DNA of 64,000 bases, from assembly GCF_033115175.1 (NCBI RefSeq), contig NC_084850.1, forward strand, positions 100,441,439 through 100,505,438. Direction: 5' to 3'. The stretch is from Lepus europaeus. Taxonomy: Eukaryota; Chordata; Mammalia; Lagomorpha; Leporidae. A program made the position numbers and the translations under genes. Position 1 is the stretch's first letter. Each line of letters starts with the position of its first letter. Under the pieces are notes generated by a model. It was given only the letters and a program-made list of their open reading frames with translations, made no database searches and was not told where the DNA came from. Shown piece after piece: positions 11,973-25,904 of the stretch.

Positions 11973-12734
11973 GCAAACGACTTGACCACAAACTAGACTC
12001 GTGAAGCCATGGGGAACAAGGCTGTTACCAGAGGCAGTGGATGCAAGCCCCATGGATCTAGTAGATTGTTTTCCTCCAGGCAACAACTAAGTAACACTAC
12101 TTGTGTACATGGTGTTCAGAAGAAAAGGACACAGCCCTTACTCCCCCACCCCTTCCCGGGCTCATCCCATCTGGCTTGGCTTAGTTCTCTGCAGGCTGTT
12201 CTGCCCTGTGAGGTCAGGAAAGGACCAGCAAACCTGTTTGTATATTTCTGGCCTGATGGACCAAGTGAGCTTGGGAACCGTCTTTCCCCACTGATCCGTG
12301 CTTCTGAGTGAATACGGCAGCTAAACCCATAAAGCTTTTAGAAGACAAGAACCACCAAATGCCCTCAAGTACAAGCCCTGCAGCCTATGAGAATCACATC
12401 ACTGGGCTGCTGAGTCATGAAAACAGTATGACCGTCTTCCACATGGACGGAATGATGACCTTCATGGACTCTTGTGGCTCTCCCCACCCCCAGGGCCAAG
12501 TATAACACTGACCGTTGATGCCCTGTATATAAGGGACAATGATGGAGTCCATTGACTTGGGGCTCCAAGCACACAGTGTTGGGGGGGGGTAAGGGGTTAA
12601 GAACGTGCACACACAAGCGTGCGTGTGACTACATGTGACACAACATGTTCTTTCTGTTGCCTAAGTCTCAGGCGGGACTGCCTCTCCCCTCTGACGCATT
12701 CACCACCTGGCCCAAAGAAGCTTCAGATTGGGGA
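11973..12734. other. No gene; unique sequence downstream of USP27X
   Basis: Moderately GC-balanced sequence with no recognised repeats, apart from a G-run at about 12582-12589 and a short GT/CA tract near 12607-12627. It lies about 1 kb beyond the USP27X stop. Confidence 0.5.
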
Positions 12735-12915
12735 TCCAACAAACGTTTACTGAGTCCCTACAAAGTTCCAAGCCTTTTACTTTATACTTTGACACATTTA
12801 TATCATTTAATCTTTAACAACAACCCATTAAGGTAGGAATTATCTGCATTTTACAGATGAGAAAACAATCGCAAAGAGGTTCATTGATTTGCTCAAGTAT
12901 ATCATACAGCTTTTT
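12735..12915 (-). mobile_element. MIR SINE
   Basis: Antisense MIR. 'tttatatcatttaatcttta', 'aggtaggaattatctgcatt' and 'ttacagatgagaaaac' are the usual MIR core blocks. Confidence 0.8.
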
Positions 12916-13328
12916 TTTGTTTTGTTTTTTAAACACGCACACACTATACTGTCAGCTGAGGCCTGTCTGTGTTGATCACTTATCTTACAGCATTTCTTGT
13001 CTTCTCTACTTTGGGAGCAATCACCACCCCCTCTTACACAAGCCCCCTTATTCCATCTCCTTTCACTAGCCCATGTGGGCTTTTCTTTCTTTTTTTTTAA
13101 ATACTGCATTTAGTAGCACAAAAATCACTAATACAAAGAAACTGGCAAAGGTGTTTGTCAATGAAGTATCCCTGCCTCCTCCGCTTTTCTGCTTTCACAC
13201 CCATGTATGTAATGGGCAACGTTTTTATAAGCTTTTCTTTTTCCCCTCCTCCAAACGTATAACTGTTATGTGATTGGTCAATTGAAGCTGAAACACCCAT
13301 GGAGAAAGATGTTTTACGGTTACAAGGG

Positions 13329-13362
13329 CACACCCCCCCACCTCCCCCCTCCCCCCCACCTT
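13329..13362. repeat. C-rich low-complexity tract
   Basis: Polypyrimidine runs of C with CTCC breaks, downstream of USP27X. Possible slippage tract. Confidence 0.85.
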
Positions 13363-13661
13363 CCCACACGACCTTTTGGAGGAATATAGGATATGTACCA
13401 GTGTCAGATTTTCCTGCTCTTGCCTTCCCCACCCACAGCGTTCCTGCCATTTAGTTTTCCTCTCAGTGACTGCTTAGACTAGAGCCTCATCTCCCTCCCC
13501 TTCTAATCCTCTTCCATTCAGGACCTTCGGGACACTGGGTACTGTTCAGTTCTTACTCTGTCAGGCCCCTAGGCCATGGTCAAGTAGGTCCTTCAAATCT
13601 TGATACCAGTTGTACTATGGGTGTCGTCATCTTCCGTTCCAGGTAGATCTTGTGTGTCACT

Positions 13662-16040
<2,379 letters not shown>

Positions 16041-16042
16041 TT

Positions 16043-16237
16043 CAATATTTCCCAAACTTGCTTGTTCACGAGAATCACGTGGGGGAGCGTGTTCAAAAAA
16101 AAAAAAAAAATCACAGAGTCCTCGGCCCCACCCGCAGGCCTACTGAGTCAGTCTCTGGACGGGAGGCACTCCGGAACCTGTATCTCTAACTGGGGCCCCA
16201 GAGGCTGCTTCTGATCAGGCAAGTTTGGGAAACACAG
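16043..16237 (+). mobile_element. MER5A-like hAT MITE in the USP27X 5' flank
   Basis: Blocks 'cacgagaatcacgtggggga', 'cggccccacccgcaggccta' and 'tctctaactggggccccaga' follow the MER5A order. A 16-bp A run lies inside at about 16097-16112. It starts about 45 bp beyond the stop that closes the USP27X frame, so it flanks or forms part of the promoter region. Confidence 0.75.
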
Positions 16238-16239
16238 CT

Positions 16240-17438
16240 CTAATTCATTGAGGCTGGCGGGAAGGGGGGCGGGGACCGCGCAGTCTCTTTAAGGCGCTTC
16301 CAGTTCTCAGCTCCAATCGCTGCTCTGACCCCCTTCATCGTCTCCTCCCCTCTCCTCGTCCTTCCCTTCCCCTGTGCAGGCTTCCCCCAGCAATGCGGGG
16401 CGGGGGGCGCAGCGGTTGCCCAGTCCAGAAACGTGTCTCCCGCTAGGAAATGCCCCCGCAGAGGAGAGTCCGGAGGGCAGGCCATCCTTTTCAGGGCCGA
16501 GGCTGCCCCCAGCCCTGCCCCCAAGCTCCCCTCCCACCCCGGGACCTGCCCTTCCTGAAAAGGATGAAGCTCCTACTCCCTTCAGATCCGGAGGGGCAGT
16601 GCCCCCAAGGCCACTGGGCCTGGAGAGGCACATCCCCTGCCCATCTTATCAGCTCTCTGCTGAGTCTGGCTCTGCCCCTCGCCTCCTCCCTGGGCTCCCA
16701 AGGCCAGGAGCGGGGTGCCAGCTGGCCTCCTGACCTGGCAGACGCTGAGCAGCCCGGAGACAAAATTCAAGGCCAGCGAGCGAGACCAGGCCAGCTCCAC
16801 AGCCAGCACCTCCCCTACAGCTGGGAGAGGGGTGCAAGCTACAAGACACAGTCCCAAGACCCTTGCAACCTGCAGGGTCCCAGGTCGGGCAGCAGGTAGA
16901 AGTGTGTGGAGCGGCCAGCGGGGAGAGGGGGCGGGCATGAGTGTCAGGGGCCTCTGGGAATCCGTGTGTGGAGGGGGCTGCTGTAGCTGCTGGTTCTGGG
17001 GAGTGCAGCCAGGGCAGCGGGCGAGCCTGCTGCTCTCCGAGTCCTGGTAGCTGCTGGCCATGGCCTAGTGCACACTGCCGGGCTCGGGCTCGGGCTCGGG
17101 CTCTGGGGCTGTCCTGCCTGATGATACCCAGCCAAGCTCTCCTTGGCCTGCACAGGCGGCCCGTCCCCCGCCCCCCACCTGTCCCCTTCCTCCAGGGAGG
17201 GGGCGGGGCGGGGCAGGCCTCCTGGGTTAGCAGCAGGTGTTGGTCTTGAGGACTGGGGAGCCCTTAAGTGAGGCTGCCTGGCTCCCACACAGCAGAGGGT
17301 GGCCTGCTGCCTGCCCTTAAGTCACCTGCTCAAGTCAGCTCTTCAGTTCCTTGAAGCACCCAGCATCTTCCAATGGATGCCTGCCCTGTGTGGCCTGCAA
17401 CCAGAGGAACCCCACCTAGCACATGAGCTACAAGAATT

Positions 17439-17440
<2 letters not shown>
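16240..17440. other. GC-rich USP27X upstream region
   Basis: GC-rich but less CpG-dense than the island. No protein gene is supported. A CCAAT motif on the plus strand (about 16312) and the divergent position make it a candidate for a divergent noncoding transcript like human USP27X-AS1; nothing in the sequence proves one. Confidence 0.4.
17080..17108 (+). other. G-quadruplex motif (GGGCTC)n
   Basis: Four GGG runs with 3-nt CTC loops (17080, 17086, 17092, 17098) followed by GGGG at 17105. This meets the G3+N1-7 rule on the plus strand, about 1.3 kb upstream of the USP27X long frame. Confidence 0.8.
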
Positions 17441-17469
<29 letters not shown>

Positions 17470-17482
17470 AGCTGCTGCTGCT
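17441..17482. repeat. (GCT)n / (CAG)n trinucleotide repeat
   Basis: Fourteen triplets: nine GCT, one GCA interruption, four GCT. It reads CTG on the plus strand and CAG on the minus strand. It lies 1.6 kb upstream of USP27X and is not in a supported coding frame. Confidence 0.97.
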
Positions 17483-18692
17483 AAAAGTGACTGATGTCAT
17501 GGAGTGTGCCGAGAGGACCAGGGGTTACTCATCCCAACTATCAGACGAGAAGGAGACTTAGCCATCTCTACTGTGCCTGGGACTCTCTGCCCTTAAACCA
17601 CCCATGTTAAGTTGGTTGCCTTACTGATCAACTCCCTGCAGAAGCCCACAGTCCCACCCCACCTCTGGTCAGGCCAACATGTTCTGGAAGTGGAGAGTTT
17701 TGCCAACATTCACTCAACAGATGTATATTCGTCTTTGACTCACAGCCAGGTGTTGTATTAGGAACTGCGGGCACAGCACTGAACCAGACTTACCCCAGGG
17801 CCACAGTTGGGCTGGCTTCCCCCAAAAGGCACACTAAGGAAGACTTAAATCACTAGCAGGGAAGAGATACTATAAAGCAAACAGTCAACATATATATACC
17901 AGAAACACTTTCTTGTTTTTTATAATAGTCCTCATGAGAAAAAAACAAAACAAAACAAAACAAAACAGAACTTGGTTGAACTTTCTTACAATTTCTACCC
18001 CCCCCCCCCCGCCGCGATTGCATGCTACTTTCACTTGGAATCACTGGTGGAGAGTGCCACCATAATCTTTAGATGCTTAGTGTTTGTATGGGTCTGGATT
18101 CCATCCCGAGGCCAATGTCACCATCTCTGCCTCACAAAGACCTAACAGAAGGCTGGCAGAAGGAGCTGATCTTAGGAGAGAGTTCCTCCTTGCAGTTGCT
18201 GTGGCTAGGCTAAATACAACTCTGGCCACAAGGTGGCAAAAGAGTAAATGACAATTTCTCCTCTTTTTTTTTTTTTTTTTTGTATGTTTACATAAAACTA
18301 TTGGTTTATATCAAAATTCTCTCTAAAAATAATTGAAAAATGGTATGCTTGGTATGCTCCTTCACACCTTCTTAGATTGACATCTGAATTTTTGTATCAC
18401 AAATGTCAGTCGCTGCAACAGTGTAATTTCTGACAGGTGTTAAAAATAAAACTCTTACGTCACTGTTTTACATGAATCCGGTGAAATCTAAGGACCTTCG
18501 TGATTTGAGAGCCACTGTCATTTGGCTTAAAAATTCATGACTGAGCTCTTGTTTGATACTTGGAGGTTTTACATTTTCCCTATTCTCCTTGAGTTCTTGA
18601 TTCCACTCTATTGTCAATAGAATTTGATTGCAATAATATACATTTTTGCTGTTGAAATGATTTGATTGATTATCCTGTATATTTCTCTGCAG

Positions 18693-18712
18693 CAATATAT
18701 ATATATATATAT
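18693..18712. repeat. (AT)n microsatellite
   Basis: Ten AT units in AT-rich unique sequence. Confidence 0.9.
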
Positions 18713-19819
18713 ATTTGCCTGTTAAATGTTCCTGTGATCACAAAACACTAGGTATTGTTTACAATTTTGCTCTTACTTCATTATCATGACTATTAGTATT
18801 AGAATATGAGGAATCGAAAGATTGTAACCATATTAATCTTCATAGGTAAGTATTAAACATAAAAACAAAAGTTTGTTGGAAACAAGACTTTTTTCAGGAA
18901 AAAAATGGTGTATCCGTGTATAAATATTATTGCTAGAATGAGACAGGATTCAGCATCAATTTTCATTTTTCTGTTTGGTCCAATGTTAGCACACAGAAGT
19001 AAATGGAAATGATATTTTTTAAGCATCTTGCAAGTCTTTGGATTCCTTTGAAGATAGATGGGAAAATTACACAATGATTTATCTTCAACATTGTTTCTCA
19101 TGATTTATCAGCTAATAACTCCACTGGGTTTTCCTTCAGTTTTATTGGAAGCAAAGAATTGGATACCATCTGAGTTGCAGAAGGATTTGATTCCCATTCA
19201 TTTGTGGCAGCAGGGTTTTTTTTTTTTTTTTATTGTTGTTGTTCATCACTTACAGCAGTGTTTGGAATTGTCTGTCTGGTACCTTGAGGGTCTTATGTCA
19301 CAGGGCAGTGCCCCCAGGTGTGATTCAGGATGAGCAAAAGATATACTTTGCTTTTGTGATGGGCAAAAAGGGCCACTGGGAAAAAGAGACAGAAAAGAGA
19401 ACCTACTTGATTTCTCCACTACCAGTATGTTCTATGGCAGATCGATTTTCAAAGACTGAATACAAAATTTGAGGATTTAGAGATTGATACCCTTAAAACT
19501 CCTGTACCCCAGGGTAATGCATACTCCATTTTGAAAGTTACTGGTTTATATTGATTATTATTAAAGTAAAATATCAATATTTGTGGTTTATAAAAAAACA
19601 AAGGTATAGAAGAGGGCATGCCATGAAAAGTTAAAGTCCCTCTCTCCCCCACCAGTCATACCCAGTTCTATTTCCCTGAAATAACCACCTGTTAACATGT
19701 TTTCATTTATCCTTTGAGAAACCATCTATGCAAATACCATTGTCTTATACATATATCCCTTTTATGAAATGTAAATCAAACTGTAATATACAGAAGTTCT
19801 CTCCAACTTGATATACACA

Positions 19820-19905
19820 TCCAGTGCAATGCCAATACAGATTCCAATGAGGTTTTTAGGGAGAGACTTTATAAAGTGATCCTTAAATTAATACAGAAGA
19901 CTTGA
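19820..19905 (+). mobile_element. Possible L1 ORF2 relic
   Basis: 'gcaatgccaatacagattcc' followed by 'ccttaaattaatacagaaga' resembles a sense ORF2 stretch of an old L1. Short and decayed. Confidence 0.35.
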
Positions 19906-20686
19906 CTAGAAGGCATTTTCCCACTTCTAGTTTCTCTTTCTTCTCCTGCAAACGAGGGTTTAATGGCTATAACTGAGTAGACATCTTGCATTCAGTCATG
20001 AGGAAGTTTAAAAAGTACTGATCATCACTATGCCTATTCTTACATGAGGAAAAAAATGCTATGGTGTATTTTATCAACTCAGTGGTACATCACTTCATGT
20101 TTTAACATTGCTGAAGCCTTTATTTAGGCCTTTTTAAAAAAGATGCTTTCAATGTTGCAGGATTCATCATGTATATACAGTAAGAATGAAAAATCTTTTT
20201 AAATGAGCATTGATGGCTGTATTCTGACCTGTTCCAAATAAGAGATCCAATTGTTGTTAGGAAGTAGTTTCAGAAAATAACAAAAGCAAAACACAAGTGA
20301 TCAGTAATTACTGGGCATGGTCTACACTTCTGATGAGAATATGAGAGCAAACTTGGTAGTCATTTATCCACTAAGCTGAGATTTTTATTCTAAATACTCA
20401 TCTTTCTTTCCATCGCTGAAATCTTTGAATGACAGTCCATGATTATATTTGGTAACATTTTCAATTTTCTTTCTTGATGGCACATAAAATACTGGTGTGT
20501 CTCACACTCGACAGAACCAGTGTGAGGCTCAAAATGTCATCCTATTTAAGTATTTATTATTTGGATCCCAGTTATGTGTAGCTGAACACAATTTCTAAGT
20601 GAAAGCAGGCTTTCTGTTTGACTCCTAGCAAAGTCTCAAGTCCTTATCCTGGCCTTTAAGAACCTCCAGGATCTGCCCTTGATTTC

Positions 20687-21009
20687 CTTTTTTTTTAAGA
20701 TTTATTTATTTATTTGAAATTCAGAGTTACACAGAGGAAAGGCAGAGAGAGAGAGAGAGAGGTCTTCCATCCACTGGTTCACTCCCCAGTTGGCCGCAAC
20801 GGCCGGAGCTGCGCTGATCTGGAGCCAGGAGCCAGGAGCTTCTTCCAGGTCTCCCACATGGGTGCAGAAGCCCAAGGATTTGGGCTATCTTCTGCTTTCC
20901 CAGGCCATAGCAGAGAGCTGGATCAGAAGTGGAACAGCTGGGTCTCAAACCGGCTGGGATGCCAGCGCTTCAGGCCAGGGCGTTAACCCGCTGCCCCACA
21001 GTGCCAGCC
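20687..21009 (-). mobile_element. C-SINE with 15-bp TSD
   Basis: Full-length antisense copy. The duplication 'tctgcccttgatttc' lies at 20672-20686 and 21010-21024. It ends 'gctgccccacagtgccagcc'. Confidence 0.96.
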
Positions 21010-21289
21010 TCTGCCCTTGATTTCTTAGACCTTGCTTCCTATCAATTCAGCCTTGTCACAAACAGGACTTACTGCTGGGCCTTGACTAAGCTCAGCTGTC
21101 TCCTGCTCCCAAACCTATGCCCTCGTTGTTTCTTCTGTTTGGAAAATTCTTTCCTTTGAAATCTTCATGGCTTTCTTCCTCATTTGCTTCACAACTCTGC
21201 TTAAGGGTCACCTTATCTCAGAGTCCCTCCTTGACCTCTATATAAAATAGTACCCCATCCTTGTTTTATTTTTCTTCAACATCATCACA

Positions 21290-21745
21290 TACAAGAGATT
21301 TGCAAAAATTCATGGAAAATGTTTATTATTATAAACAATATTGTAAAAAAAAAAACTATGGGGGGCAGCATTGTGTCACAGCAGGTTAAGCCGCTGCCTG
21401 TGACACCTGCATCCCAAATGAGTGCTGGTTGGAGACTCAGCTGCTCCTCTTCCAATCCAGCTCCTTGCTAATGCACCTGGGAACGCAGTTGAAGATGGCC
21501 CATGTGGTTGGGTCACTGCCACCCATATGGCAGACCAGGATGGAGTTACTGACTTCTGATTTTGGCCTGGCCCTGCCCTGGCTGTTGTGGCCATTTGGGG
21601 AGTGAACCAGTGGATGGAAGATTCTCTCTCTCTCTCAAGTAAAATAAATAATTCTTTATTTAAAAAAACTATACATGGATTTCAAAAATGCACTAAAGTA
21701 GACTTACCTTTTATTTCCATTTTTCAAAAACTTTGTGAAGCCTCC
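21290..21745 (+). mobile_element. Mariner-type MITE, split by a C-SINE
   Basis: Left part 'gcaaaaattcatggaaaatg', right part 'actatacatggatttcaaaa' to 'ttttcaaaaactttgtgaag' with inverted-repeat character. Joined across the SINE at 21360-21661. Family name not assigned. Confidence 0.5.
21360..21661 (+). mobile_element. C-SINE with 11-bp TSD
   Basis: Sense copy flanked by 'aaaaaaactat' (21349-21359 and 21662-21672). The (CT)n tract is short. Confidence 0.92.
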
Positions 21746-21999
21746 CTGCATATTAAATATCACACACACACATACATATATGTATAAAAATTAATGTAAA
21801 GTCCATGAGAATAAGACATTCCCTATTCTATTCCCAATGCCTCTTTGGCACTTAATACATATTTAAATATTTGTAAAGTGAACCAATAACTTTTAAATTG
21901 TGAGGGCAGTAGACCATATTTTCATGCTTATGGACCATTTTGTACTACATCTTTGTCTACTGTTCCTGTGGCTTTTATTAATCATAATAAGTAATACCT

Positions 22000-22228
22000 A
22001 GGTGACATTTGAAGTATGCTAAGAGCTAATCTATTAAGTCGCTTAATCCTCACTACAATGTTAAGAAGTAGGTGCTGTTATCACTCCCATTCTATAAGTG
22101 AGAAGACTGCAGCACAGAACGATTGAGTGACACCCAAGGTCATGAACTAGTAAGTGATGTCCTTGGAACTCAAACCCAGCAATTGGAATTTAGAGCTTAG
22201 GTTTTTAACTGCTCAACTATGAGCCCTT
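22000..22228 (-). mobile_element. MIR SINE, near full length
   Basis: Antisense MIR. The order 'cgcttaatcctcactacaat', 'aagtaggtgctgttatcact', 'gacacccaaggtcatgaact' and 'gaactcaaacccagcaattg' is diagnostic. Confidence 0.85.
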
Positions 22229-22257
22229 TGTCTGTCAGATTCTAGTGTGGACCTGAG

Positions 22258-22380
22258 GGATCTTCAAATGAAGTTCATGGAAGGTTATATTATGAAGAAA
22301 ACTATGGAATTCAATTTGTTGCATTAAAATAAACCTCTGCATGAGATCCATTTTCTCACACACTTTCAAATTACCTTTGT
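22258..22380. mobile_element. Mariner-type MITE remnant
   Basis: 'tcttcaaatgaagttcatgg' and 'gcattaaaataaacctctgc' resemble the same family as 21290-21745. Weak. Confidence 0.35.
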
Positions 22381-22799
22381 ATATTTGCCAAGTTATTAAT
22401 GATTATTATATTTTATTTTATACTGAAGATCATTATACAGACAGATTTCTCAAACTTTTCTTTATGGGTTCTGGATTTCAGTGTCTCATTTTTTGAAAAA
22501 AAAAAGGTTTCTTCTTTTATGATTATAAAGTGTAGAGCAAGTGAAAATGGCTCAAAACAAAAAAAAATGAATTTCAAGAAATGAAAATAAGGCCAGAATA
22601 ACTTGAGCTTGGAGACAAAGAAGGTAGAAAATGGAGTAGGAAGAGGATCAGGATAGAGATGTAGTCAGAGGTCAGGTCATCTGAAGCTTTGTAGATCATC
22701 ATGTGGGGTTTTAATATGATCCCAATTGCTACAGAAATCACTTGAGGAGTTTTAAGAAAGGGAATGACATGATATGACTTATGATTTGCATATAATAAT

Positions 22800-22915
22800 T
22801 ACAATCAAATAATAGCACTCTGATACAGTAGGTATTAATATTATTCTTATTGTACAGATAAGGAAATTTAGGTACAAAAACATTAAGGACCTACAATTTG
22901 TTTATGGTTACTCTC
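22800..22915 (-). mobile_element. MIR SINE fragment
   Basis: Antisense core 'acagtaggtattaatattat' plus 'gtacagataaggaaatttag'. Confidence 0.65.
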
Positions 22916-23619
22916 TGCTTCTATATCTTCCCATTCAGAATGCACCTAATTTCCACAATGAGATGTCTGAGACTTACTTTGTCCAGGCCCCTGATGTCTC
23001 ACTAGTGGCCTACATGTCTCCACTAGACTAAAGGGAGGGCAAATAGCAAGTCCACGAAACCCAAGGGCCTCATGATCTACAAGCTGATTAAGATGGCCTC
23101 CTCTCATCTGATTTGGACAATGCCAAATTGCCCCAAGCTCAAGAAAAGTCAGTCTGCTGGCCTATTCAAGCTGACCTGAAGAGTCAACTTGGCAGTCCCT
23201 GAATACTGTGGCAGCAGAAGTAGGCCTTGCTCTCTGCACCCCTATTCCTGTGGCCAGGGAACTGAGCAATGGAGTCCTCAGGATCCACCACACACTTCCA
23301 GGTGATGCCAGTCCTACAGAGGGAAGTAGCAGGTTTCATGGTGTGGAAAGGGCAGAACAAAGAGGAGCTCACAGCTTCCTTCAGCACACATCTAGCCCTG
23401 GGTAGCCTGGAACCGTGTGATTCCAATGGACTGCACTGAAAGAAAGGAAAGGCTCATGGAGGGAGAGAAAAGATGTAGATGACATTGCTTCATATCCTAA
23501 TCAACCATTTCCCCAGTTTTCAGCACATACTGCCTCCTGCTAGGCTACTTCTTAGCTTCCCTCAGTCTTTAGCAATTTCGATTGTTAATCCTTCAGACTG
23601 ATGCACCATTTGAGTTGCG
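22916..23619. other. No gene; unique sequence
   Basis: About 700 bp without recognised repeats. The opposed open frames at 23184-23426 and 23208-23405 look random. Confidence 0.5.
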
Positions 23620-23620
23620 C

Positions 23621-23945
23621 TTTAAAAATTATTTATTTCAAAGGCAGAGGGAGAGAGAGAGAAAGAGATATGGAGAGATATGGAGAGATGAAGAGAGCTC
23701 TCCCATCCACTGGTTCACGTCCCACATGCTCACAACACCTGACACTAGCCCAGCCTGAAACCAGGAATCAGGACCTCAGTCGGGATTTCCCATGTGCATT
23801 TGTGGCAAGGATCCTGCTGCCTCCCATGGTGCACATGAGCAGGAAGCTGCCATTGCAGGAGGAGCTGGAACTCAAACCCAGGAACTCTGATATGGGATGT
23901 GGTCATCGAAAGTGGTGGTTTACTCGCTGTGTCAAACACTGTCTT
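23621..23945 (-). mobile_element. C-SINE, old variant
   Basis: Antisense copy of an older subfamily ('cctcccatggtgcacatgag' where most copies read 'ctttcccaggcc'). Tail is (GA)n rich. Confidence 0.82.
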
Positions 23946-24359
23946 CTGGCTCCCAGTTTGGATTCTCTACCTTATCTGCCTTATGTGGCCTCTGATCAGC
24001 TTCCCTCCTGCTGGCACGACATCTGACCAACTGTTTGTCTTATACTTGCCTTTTAGGAAAACCCTGGGATCCCAAAATCTATGTCTACTGCTGCAGGTTG
24101 GTTCTGTGGGATATAGCTTGGCCCTGCACTTGAGCTTAGACAGAAGCACAATGAATAACACACTCTACTATTTTTCCTATCCAAGTATAGAATCTGGCTT
24201 CTTGTGCTTTTCCCAGAAGCCTCCTTAAGGTTTGGAAGGTAAGAAAGGGCATAGCTTGTTATATGGCACCCAAACTGGCAGGTAAACACCTTCATCAAAC
24301 TTTATTCTGTTTCAAAATTTTAATCCTTTTAAAGCCACAAAATGTAATATGAACAAAAT

Positions 24360-24900
24360 TAAATAACCTCAACAGAGGGAAATTCAGCAATATCTGGCAA
24401 AATGACAGATGTTAGTCCAATAATCCCACTTCTAGGAATATAACCCAAAGATACACTAGCAAAAGTAAAAAAAAAAAATGGCATATTCACAAGGCCATTC
24501 ATTGCAGCACTATGTGTAAAAAAAAAAAAAAAGACAAGAAAAAATGGCCACCATTAAGGGACCAGTTGAATAAATTATAGTGTAGCCACAAATTGCAGTA
24601 CTATGGAATGAGATAGATTTCTTATCTGATGATTAGGAATAATCTCTTGAATATGTTGTTAAGTGGAAAAAGCAAAGTACAGAAGCTTGTATATAGTGTG
24701 CTTCCTTTGTGTACAAAAGTTGGAGTACCACAAATATCCACATAAATATTTACTTACATTTTCTAAAGTGGTACAATGGAATGTCAGTTATTTAAATGAC
24801 TACCTATGGGAGAAGGAGGGAATAGGGTAAAGGGCACAGACAAGAAATCGAGATTTTTTTAAAACGCACCTTGTTTTATAGCTTTGACTTTGGAATTCTG
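24360..24900 (+). mobile_element. L1M-type 3' end
   Basis: Sense L1 tail: 'aataatcccacttctaggaa', 'ggccattcattgcagcacta', 'tactatggaatgagatagat', 'atgactacctatgggagaag'. The order matches old L1 ORF2 end/3'UTR. Two internal A runs. Confidence 0.7.
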
Positions 24901-25904
24901 TCCACTTAAAAGGGGAAAAAATCCCTAAAAGCAAACTGAATGAAATGACTCAAACCGTATAGCAAATTGGCAGTATGACCACAAAAAGAAAACAATTATT
25001 TCAAGTGACTTTCAAACAGTGTTCTGGCTATACATCCCTAATGAGATGTGTCCTCGTGAAACAAGGAACTGCAATGAAATCTTAAACTGTGTTTGGTGGG
25101 GTTTGGCTACAATAGCTGGTATTGTTAGCATGAAACTGTTAGATGTATGTTGTAAAATAATGCAAATACATACTTAGGATGGTGACTTCAGGATTCAAGA
25201 TTTTTAACCTAAAAGTAAAAAGACACAATTATAAAATTACAAAGGGAAAAAACCTCTAGGCTTACACTTGCAATATATTCATACAAAGTTATGATTTAAT
25301 GATTTATTTTTCTCTTATAAAAATACATATTCCTATCTCTGTCCGTTGAGAAGATGAAAGCAATGACAACTTAGTCACAATGAATACATAAAAATGTCCA
25401 TAACATCACTCCTACCCCAAGGAACCAATCCTCCTTGGAGAAGTGATTATTTCAAAGTCTGTAACAGGAAATGAACCTGAGACCATCTGTTTTTCCAGAA
25501 AGCCAAGTAGTTATCAAAGTGTAATGGAGTCATGTCAAGAGAACACAGGAGCCAAGGTGAAGGGGAATTCTCACTTGCCACTATTGGGACAATTAGAGCA
25601 CTGAAAAGTACTTGCAATTCATCAGGCAACAAATGTACGAAATATGTGAGTTCATAATCACATTTTTTTAAAAAATGGTCATCTCAGGTACCAAAAGAAG
25701 AAAAGATCAATATTGCAAACACTAGTAAATAAAGAAAAAATCAAGAATTGATCTCATTTTTCCAATATGCACTGTATTTGAGGATAACCAAATAGCTAAC
25801 AATATTCTTTATGCAACAATTCTAGCTAGCAAATGCAGAAGGAATGACAGAACTAGTATATTACCATTTGTAATCCCTAATTAAATAGTAAGATCTAAGC
25901 CAAG
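24901..25904. other. No gene; AT-rich unique sequence
   Basis: About 1 kb with no supported coding frame and no clear repeat. Confidence 0.5.

Larger units (their letters stand above)
17483..20671. other. No gene; AT-rich mostly unique block
   Basis: Contains an L2-like tail (about 17705-17800), a (CAAAA)n run (17942-17967), a C run (17999-18010), a T run (about 18262-18281) and an (AT)n tract (18693-18712). The remainder shows no gene or clear repeat. Confidence 0.5.

Noticed and set aside
12582-12627. Possible CRISPR or tandem array
   Set aside because: It is only a G run and a short GT/CA tract. CRISPR arrays are not expected in a mammalian genome and no spaced repeats are present.
16374-17288. 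Several overlapping open frames of 90-159 codons on both strands
   Set aside because: GC-rich, stop-poor sequence; the frames overlap each other on both strands and lack any family signature.
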